Assembly (NCBI GenBank): GCA_013350335.1
Contig: CM023542.1
Location: 5,014,025-5,078,024, forward strand
Length of the DNA stretch: 64,000 nucleotides
Origin: Chimonanthus salicifolius
Taxonomy: Eukaryota; Streptophyta; Magnoliopsida; Laurales; Calycanthaceae
Direction: 5' to 3'
The position numbers and the translations under genes were made by a program. The first letter of the stretch is position 1. Each line of letters starts with the position of its first letter. Below the pieces are notes generated by a model. That model did no database searches. It worked only from the letters and a program-made list of their open reading frames with translations, and was not told where the DNA came from. Positions 59,601 through 64,000 of the stretch are shown here, in pieces.

Positions 59601-62349
59601 CACACAAAATGATTCAAAACAAACTGGTTGCAACAATCAATATTTACCTACTTGAAGTTCATTTTGAGTTATATTGTTGTGATAGAGTTCAATATTTGGT
59701 TGCTTCACATAAGGTTTAATTTGGTTATAGCAAGTATAATTTAGTCTTCAAATACACAAAGTTGAGACACTAAATGGTGTTGTGTGATTGACAAGTGTCA
59801 CGTCAACGGAAGGAACATTCTATGAGAGAGCAATTAGACCTGCAATCTTGGACATGACACACATGTCAAAATGGATTTCCAAAGTACAAAATAAATGATA
59901 GCATTTTTTATCCACACAAGAACTAATAGAATTAGAATTGTGTCTATATCGGGAAACCTTAAGGATGCCCAACAGAAGAGAAGATCAAGGGACGTCATTT
60001 AAGATGGCATCAGCACATACAGAGAAGACCAGGGAGAAAAAATAATAGTTGAAGGGTTACAAGTACATCATATTGCAAGGAGACATGGGAAGTCTAATAA
60101 AAACTTGGATGAAGTGGAAAGAAAGGGCATGCTAATTTATGCAGTGAGAGAGAATATGGTTTTTTATTTGGCTGAGTGGAAAAGTAGACCCTGAACAAGC
60201 TACCCGTAGATGGGATTAGGCTTCAATGGTGATGGTGATGGTGATGGGTAGATCATGATGATAACAACTATGTTCATACAACTATTACTTTATATGCTAG
60301 TATGGCATAATGTACAACCAGACTTCACAGATCATACAACAGGAAGTTATGATACCTTCTGAATTACACGACATCCATACATCTGAAGGCTCAAAGGAAT
60401 AACTCTGCCAACAAGCTGATTTGCTAGCTCTTTCCTCTGCTCAGGATTCCCATACTCAAAGAACTGTAAAAATAGAGAAATAATTAGGCAAACAGTTTAA
60501 CTAAAAGAGTAAGACAACTTCATAGCATAACAACACATGATATTGGGATTTAGAAAAAAGAGAGCATCCAATTTAGCGTACCATCCAATTTAGAATAGGT
60601 GATGATGGTGAATCTCTAAGAAAGCTTAAAAAAAATCTCCAATAATATCATACCTTTTGAATAACATAATTCCCAAACACATCAGTCATCAATGTTTGAG
60701 CATGTGGGAGAACTTCATCAAAAACAGCTGCCTTTTCTTGAGCACTACAGTTTTCCAACTTCTGTTGAATAAACCGACTTCCATGTTGGTCAGCACTGAT
60801 ACCAGACATGGACAAATGATTATTTTCATGTATAGGAAACTATTCTCTGAGAATTTGCAATGTCATGGACTAAAAGTCAAGTTAATATAGAAGCTTGCCT
60901 GAACTCAACAATACGTCCAGTGATATCAGATAGCTCAAATCTGCGGGTTTTACTTGACTTCAATTCTTCAAGGAAAGAAAACGATTTTGAGTCATCAATC
61001 TTTTCAGTTCCTCTCTGTCCTTGCCAGCCAGAATATGATCCTAAATTTCTATTAGAGCCCAGTGGAAACCTAAAATTCTCATTCTTCCTACCTGGTAGAC
61101 TAGTTCCAGTAAGTGGTGATCCAGGCTGCACCGGGCTCGCAAGAGGTGAGGTTGGGTACATCAGGACACCCATGCCTGGAAGGCTACCATAAGAATTAGG
61201 ACCAGTGGTTCCCACTTTTCTCATGCTTGGAATGCTTAGAGCTCCACTTCTAGGATATTGGGATTTCTGATCAACTGCATATGAACCAAGAGGTGGCCCT
61301 TTCTGCGAATCAAAAGAATCTTGGTTTCCAATCACACCTCCCCTCATTGCCAATGGATCATATTGAGTGGAAGGTCTGTAGGGATCCTCTGAAGGATGCT
61401 GAAAGTAATGCATGTAAAGAGGATCTGTAAAAGGAGGTTGAACTGCTAATCCAAGCTGTCCATAGAACTTATACAAGTGCTGCAAATCAGGGGGAATAGC
61501 ACCCCCAGTTGAAACATTGGCAGGGCGTGGATTAAAGCTTGGACCAACAGAATTTTCAAAAGCCACAGGAATAGCACTGGGAGGCGGGTATCCAGCAATA
61601 AATGGTGGCAAAAGCGTGGCATTTAGAGCAAATCCACCTAAGCCGTACTGGGGAGAAAATACACTCGAAGGTTGCAAGTTGGGGTAGAAAGGGTTAGCAG
61701 ACGTCATATAAGCAGTTGCAGGCGCATACATTGGAGGTGTCACTCCAGACGTCTGAACTGCTGGTTGTGCCTCAACTGTGGAGAACTTAGAGTGTGCATG
61801 AGATAAGTGATCCATGCCATTGAAGGAATGGTGCATTCCTTGAGTAATCAGCTGAAGATGGGTACCTTGAATTTGAGAAGTACCTCGATGTGGATGCAAC
61901 TGGCTCCCCAGAAAATTGCTAGGTTGTGGATGTTGCCATTCTTGTTGTCTTCTGCGATTCCCAACATTGGGCAAGTTGGATATACTAAAACCTTTCATTT
62001 CAGATTCAATATTATCAATATCATTGTTCAAATGGACATCTTCACTGTTTGATTCTCCTTGGTTGGAATGGAAGCTTTCATCTATCTCAGGAGAAGATGA
62101 GGTTCGAACATGAGTTTCAAAAGAAGGATCACTATTTAAAACGGATCCAAGGGCATGTGCACCTGGAGTAGGTGTACTAGAACGAATGCTTACAGTAACT
62201 GAGTTTGACTCCTGTACTTTAGATGAACTGATAGAAGACTCGAGTAAGGGGTTGCCAAGAGCATCAGAATCACCTACTTCCTCTGTATCCGAATGACTAG
62301 AGGAACGAGCCTGATTGTACACAGGAGATGGAGTACGGGGGAAGTCTTC
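47638..62349 (-). CDS. Pumilio/PUF RNA-binding protein (partial: 5' exons beyond the right edge)
   Basis: Binds 3' UTRs of mRNAs in the cytoplasm and represses translation or promotes decay. Coding exons, 5' to 3' on the minus strand: 62,349-60,899; 60,795-60,654; 60,463-60,356; 57,286-57,074; 56,983-56,873; 52,025-51,831; 47,809-47,638. All junctions keep frame. The first exon starts [20 protein letters not shown], the conserved NABP-like region before the PUF domain. Eight PUF repeats follow with base-contact triplets S-R-Q, N-Y-Q, C-R-Q, N-H-Q, C-R-Q, N-Y-Q, S-N-E and N-Y-Q, identical to the canonical human set, so the expected target is UGUANAUA. The end is [17 protein letters not shown]. 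The first in-window intron uses a GC donor. Introns of 3.1, 4.8 and 4.0 kb are full of transposons. A last exon is proposed at 41,558. Confidence 0.93.
47815..48595. other. Pumilio intron DNA
   Basis: AT-rich; a short duplication of AACTATATTACCGATAT occurs at about 48,110 and 48,140. No gene is seen. Confidence 0.4.
48600..49500 (-). mobile_element. RTE-type LINE fragment in a Pumilio intron, split by an AT-rich insert
   Basis: The minus strand encodes [19 protein letters not shown] at about 49,430 and [13 protein letters not shown] at about 48,835, both typical of the end of RTE reverse transcriptase ORFs. About 300 bases of AT-rich, TATCG-containing DNA separate the pieces (49,000-49,340). 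It is inactive. Confidence 0.6.
50265..50537 (+). pseudogene. RRM domain fragment of LINE ORF1 type
   Basis: The frame begins [19 protein letters not shown] and contains an RNP1-like RNFAFVRF and [19 protein letters not shown], ending at a TGA at 50,535-50,537. This is an almost complete RRM of the kind at the N-terminus of ORF1 in plant L1 LINEs. No neighbouring LINE parts were found on this strand, so it is an orphan piece within a Pumilio intron. A cellular RRM-protein retrocopy is the alternative. Confidence 0.6.
50640..51820. other. Pumilio intron DNA
   Basis: No bounded element or gene is seen. Confidence 0.35.
52570..54110 (-). mobile_element. L1-type LINE fragment: ORF1 relic and start of ORF2
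   Basis: ORF1-like frames run on the minus strand from about 54,110, with [20 protein letters not shown], through an acidic/Ser-rich stretch, to FSFVSR-TGA at 52,823-52,821. The ORF2 ATG at 52,824 overlaps that stop (ATGA) and begins [10 protein letters not shown], the start of the LINE endonuclease. About 100 bases of foreign sequence (52,704-52,803) interrupt it. The frame resumes [20 protein letters not shown] and is then truncated. It lies in a Pumilio intron. Confidence 0.65.
52704..52803 (-). mobile_element. SINE-like insert in LINE ORF2
   Basis: On the minus strand a ~95-base segment (GGTTCGGCCTAACC to CCCACACGTAAATT) ends in an A run. It separates two pieces of the LINE endonuclease N-terminus that are otherwise adjacent in the family. 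The A tail and position argue for a retroposed insert. Confidence 0.5.
54076..54186. repeat. Tandem duplication, period ~60 bp
   Basis: The unit TTTACAAATGAACACTTATG followed by TGGCATTCAGCATTCTTAAA occurs at about 54,084 and 54,143 with almost no divergence, so it is recent. Confidence 0.85.
54227..54764 (-). mobile_element. TRIM retrotransposon with ~115-bp LTRs
   Basis: LTR copies are at 54,227-54,341 and 54,650-54,764. On the minus strand each reads TTAGCAAAGTCCCACAT/ATAT, ACCTTTGGGTT, GGGTTTATAAGCACATG and ends TTAACA. The right copy is the 5' LTR: it is followed on the minus strand by the primer-binding site TGGTATCGGAGC, which is split by a SINE at 54,447-54,645. The internal part has no coding capacity. 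It lies within a 4.8-kb Pumilio intron. The element TSD is not clear. Confidence 0.75.
54447..54645 (-). mobile_element. tRNA-derived SINE inserted in the TRIM primer-binding site
   Basis: It is flanked by ACCATGTT at 54,440-54,447 and 54,646-54,653 (7-8 bp TSD). On the minus strand it has a B-box GGGTTCAATCCCTGG near 54,605 and ends ACACCTTCGGTCTTAAAAAA, an A-rich tail. A truncated copy of the same family is at 58,112-58,196. Confidence 0.8.
54936..55256. mobile_element. hAT-type MITE with perfect 8-bp TSD
   Basis: Ends are TAGATTTGGCAA and TTGCCAAATCTA, a perfect 12-bp inverted repeat. TGCCTAAG flanks it at 54,928-54,935 and 55,257-55,264. The body has GACCCAAAC and ACCCGAGC words. It is intronic in the Pumilio gene. 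Confidence 0.9.
55265..56010 (+). mobile_element. LINE 3' end (RNase H relic)
   Basis: The plus strand has decayed LINE frames: [12 protein letters not shown] near 55,320 and [17 protein letters not shown] near 55,760, the latter the usual end of LINE RNase H. A T-rich 3' region and an AAATAAATAAATAAA tail at about 55,996-56,010 follow. Many stops. Confidence 0.6.
56265..56391. repeat. Tandem repeat, 47-bp unit, two full copies and one partial
   Basis: ATGAGTGCCAA starts at 56,298 and 56,345, each continuing ATGTATCAAAGGGGGTTAGA and AAGTGTAA. A partial, diverged unit (GTGAGTGACAAAATTGGACA) precedes them at about 56,264. Confidence 0.85.
56590..56800 (+). mobile_element. LINE 3' tail
   Basis: The T-rich stretch with GGGTCTAAACCTTTTAGACC, TTTCTTTAATAATATAATCA and a terminal A run at 56,793-56,800 matches the layout and words of the LINE 3' tail at 29,600-29,738. 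It is heavily 5'-truncated. Confidence 0.6.
57290..57700. other. Pumilio intron DNA
   Basis: AT-rich, with no bounded element. Confidence 0.4.
57703..58860 (-). mobile_element. 5'-truncated L1-type LINE in a Pumilio intron
   Basis: The plus strand shows a T run at 57,703-57,714, which is the poly(A) tail of a minus-strand LINE. Minus frames show the RNase H end ([26 protein letters not shown]) and, upstream, the zinc-binding segment with [25 protein letters not shown] at 58,112-58,196 splits it. It is inactive. Confidence 0.7.
58112..58196 (-). mobile_element. 5'-truncated SINE inside the LINE, 7-bp TSD
   Basis: CTCTATT flanks it at 58,105-58,111 and 58,197-58,203. On the minus strand it reads TAAGGTCCCATCG and TGAACACCTCCGGACTTC with an A-rich tail, matching the 3' part of the SINE at 54,447-54,645. 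Confidence 0.8.
58880..59130. other. Pumilio intron DNA
   Basis: A CCAAGTTGGTCAAGGG-type short inverted motif (TTGACCAAC...AGTTGGTCAA) occurs at about 58,879-58,911. No gene is seen. Confidence 0.4.
59134..59590. mobile_element. hAT-like MITE
   Basis: Terminal inverted repeats TAGGGGTGGCAAT and ATTGCCACCCCTA are perfect over 13 bp. The inside is AT-rich with CCAACCCGACC and GGTCGGGTT words. Flanks do not form a clear 8-bp TSD. Confidence 0.7.
59930..60270 (+). mobile_element. RTE-type LINE 3' end
   Basis: Plus-strand frames contain [15 protein letters not shown] and, after stops and shifts, LAEWKSRP, the RTE C-terminal pattern. It ends in GATGGT repeats (60,227-60,247), the usual simple-repeat tail of RTE elements. 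It is intronic in the Pumilio gene. Confidence 0.65.
60796..60898 (-). other. GC-AG intron in the Pumilio gene
   Basis: This is a 103-base intron with donor TTCAG/GCAAGCTT and acceptor GTATCAG/TGCTG. It joins GRIVEF to SADQHGSRF with the Ser codon split AG/T. No GT donor nearby keeps the conserved PUF repeat 1. Confidence 0.85.
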
Positions 62350-63439
62350 CTGGAAGATTCGAATTAATCATCATTCAAAAAAATCATACCCCAGAAAAAA
62401 AAAAAAAAAAACAAATATATAGTTATAAAGATTAGATGCGTTATGCATGAAGTAAAATTTAAATGGTGAAGAAGCTTAAAGGCCTGTGGTCATAACATAA
62501 AATCTTTGAATTTCATGACAGCAACAACCACCTTTGATGCCTCAAACAGAGTCAGTGTTTTTTATTGATCTTTTGGTACCTGCAGTTCTATATCTCATTA
62601 AGAAAGGAACAAGAGGAAGCATGACTGCATGAGTAATGACTACAACATCAGACTTTATGCTGACAAAGAAAAGAGAGAAGGAAACATCCCTCGAATATTT
62701 GAAACATCTAAATTTCCAAAACATAAGCATAAAACCTAAATCAATTTAGAAAAGAAATATTAGATGAGACACACGAATTGATGCTAAGGTGCTACTGTTG
62801 AACAAAATTGAAGATCTAATATGATGGACAAGGTGGGCTAAGTGTTGGTAAGCTACTGGAGAGATGAATGATAGAAGGATGTCATGTCAATTAAAGGGCA
62901 TTACTATAAGATGACAGTTAAACCTCCAATGCCATATGGAATTGAATCATCATTATCGTCATCTTCAATAGCCATTATCCCATCAATCTCGGTTGGTTTC
63001 TCAAGTTTTATTTCTCCATCTAACATTATCATAAACCAAAATGTTTGTCACTCCACACTCTACATCTCGACGGGAAAGAGAAAATGACAAAAAAAAAATT
63101 ACAAACAGGAAAATGGAAAATAGACCTCAAAAAGGATTTGACATAGGTGTATTAAAGACGCTGCAATGTCTGATGTCACACCCAGGTAGGGAAAATGAAA
63201 ATAATAACAATGAATAATAACAAAATAAAAGAAAATTAATAATAACAACGATAATACAAGAAATAATAAATATAAAAAAGAAAATGTATACGCACATACA
63301 ACGTAAAGATAAAACAAAATTAAAAAACAGATAAAAAGTATGAAGAAACTACAACATAGAAAGAATAAAACAAGGAAATAGCATAAATAAGCAAAAAAAG
63401 AACAGAAAATTGACCCAAGTAGTGGCAAAAAGGAACAAA

Positions 63440-63440
<1 letters not shown>
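62350..63440. other. Pumilio intron DNA; no further exon found
   Basis: It is AT-rich, with A runs near 62,396. I looked for the expected N-terminal Pumilio exon on the minus strand and did not see one, so it probably lies beyond 64,000. Confidence 0.5.

Positions 63441-63443
<3 letters not shown>

Positions 63444-63472
<29 letters not shown>
63444..63472. repeat. (GA)14 microsatellite
   Basis: An uninterrupted GA dinucleotide run, likely polymorphic. Confidence 0.95.
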
Positions 63473-63475
<3 letters not shown>

Positions 63476-63699
63476 GTTAATAAAAACATTTTTTAAAAAT
63501 AATAATGCTAATAATATAAATACTGAAATAAATAATAAATAGGAAACAGGAAGGGTGGTGATGGTTAAATGAGGGCGACAACCAGATGGAAGGGACACCA
63601 AGCAGATGAGGACCACAGCATTGGGCTGGGGATCCGAAGAGGCAAGGATAGGAGAAAGTTATATGGAGCTGACTTTTTAAAAAAAAAAGATAACTTCAT

Positions 63700-64000
63700 T
63701 AAAAGGCACAAGCCATGCCAGATATATGGAGGCGAATGTTGAGTGAGTTAAAAAAAAACAGAAAAGACAAGTGCATAAAGAAATGGTGAGGGAGACGTTT
63801 ATGTTAAGATGGATGTGTGGTGTACCAAGCAAAAATAGAATCACAAGTGAGTGCAATAGAGAAAGCCTAAAAGTTGCTATAATAGGGGGAGAATAAGGTA
63901 ATGTTGGTTAAGATGGCCCAGGCACATCCATAGAAGACCAAAAGCAGTCCAAATATGAAGAACCAATGGATTAACAGTATAAGACTAGGAAAATGAGGCA
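63700..64000 (+). mobile_element. RTE-type LINE fragment at the right edge
   Basis: The plus strand reads FMLRWMCGVPSKNRI at about 63,800, the typical RTE motif MLRWMCG, followed by a decayed IHRRPKAV segment. The element may continue past the window. Confidence 0.6.

Noticed and set aside
63099..63616. Leu/Phe-rich minus-strand frames resembling membrane proteins
   Set aside because: They are translations of A/T-rich and GA-repeat DNA; no start, splice or family support.
1..64000. CRISPR arrays or bacterial-type operons
   Set aside because: No regularly spaced identical repeats with unique spacers; genes are intron-bearing plant genes on both strands.

Overview
The window is nuclear DNA of a flowering plant. 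The evidence is an intron-bearing type 2 metallothionein, a PLS-class pentatricopeptide (PPR) gene, a plant-type Pumilio gene with an NABP-like N-terminal region, an endogenous plant pararetrovirus relic, and dense L1/RTE LINE, TRIM, SINE, hAT/MULE-MITE and Ty3/gypsy relics in AT-rich sequence. The species cannot be named from sequence alone. There is no bacterial-type operon, CRISPR array or rRNA.

Layout. 1-4.2 kb: a possible last exon of a gene entering from the left (+), then a small two- or three-exon gene (-) with a TATA box near 4.19 kb. 4.2-20 kb: repeat-rich, with tandem duplications, a MULE-like MITE, a TRIM, a Ty3/gypsy gag relic, an LST8-like exon fragment, and a pararetrovirus relic split by a 3.2-kb solo LTR that has a perfect 5-bp target-site duplication (TSD), then LINE and small solo-LTR relics. 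20.2-20.8 kb: an intronless conserved plant gene of unknown function (+). 24.9-26.8 kb: a two-exon E-class PPR gene (+). 28.0-29.7 kb: a 5'-truncated L1-type LINE (+). 31.7-33.1 kb: a three-exon metallothionein type 2 gene (-) with poly(A) signal, TATA box and G-box. 33-41 kb: AT-rich, with MITE, SINE-like and RTE fragments. About 41.6 kb to beyond the right edge: one very large Pumilio (PUF) gene (-). Its coding exons can be followed from an NABP-like exon (62,349) to PUF repeat 8 (47,638), with a candidate last exon at 41,558. All eight PUF repeats are present and in frame across the junctions. The introns hold nested transposable elements, including a SINE inside a TRIM and a SINE inside a LINE.

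The intact genes are housekeeping or stress genes: RNA-binding translational control (Pumilio), organelle RNA processing (PPR), metal and redox buffering (metallothionein) and one unknown. They share no visible operon-like logic. I did not find a convincing undescribed system. The items most worth a second look are the GC-AG intron in the Pumilio gene, the split pararetrovirus, the TRIM/SINE nest, the palindrome cluster in the solo LTR, the TATCGGCCGATA repeat family and the LST8 exon fragment.
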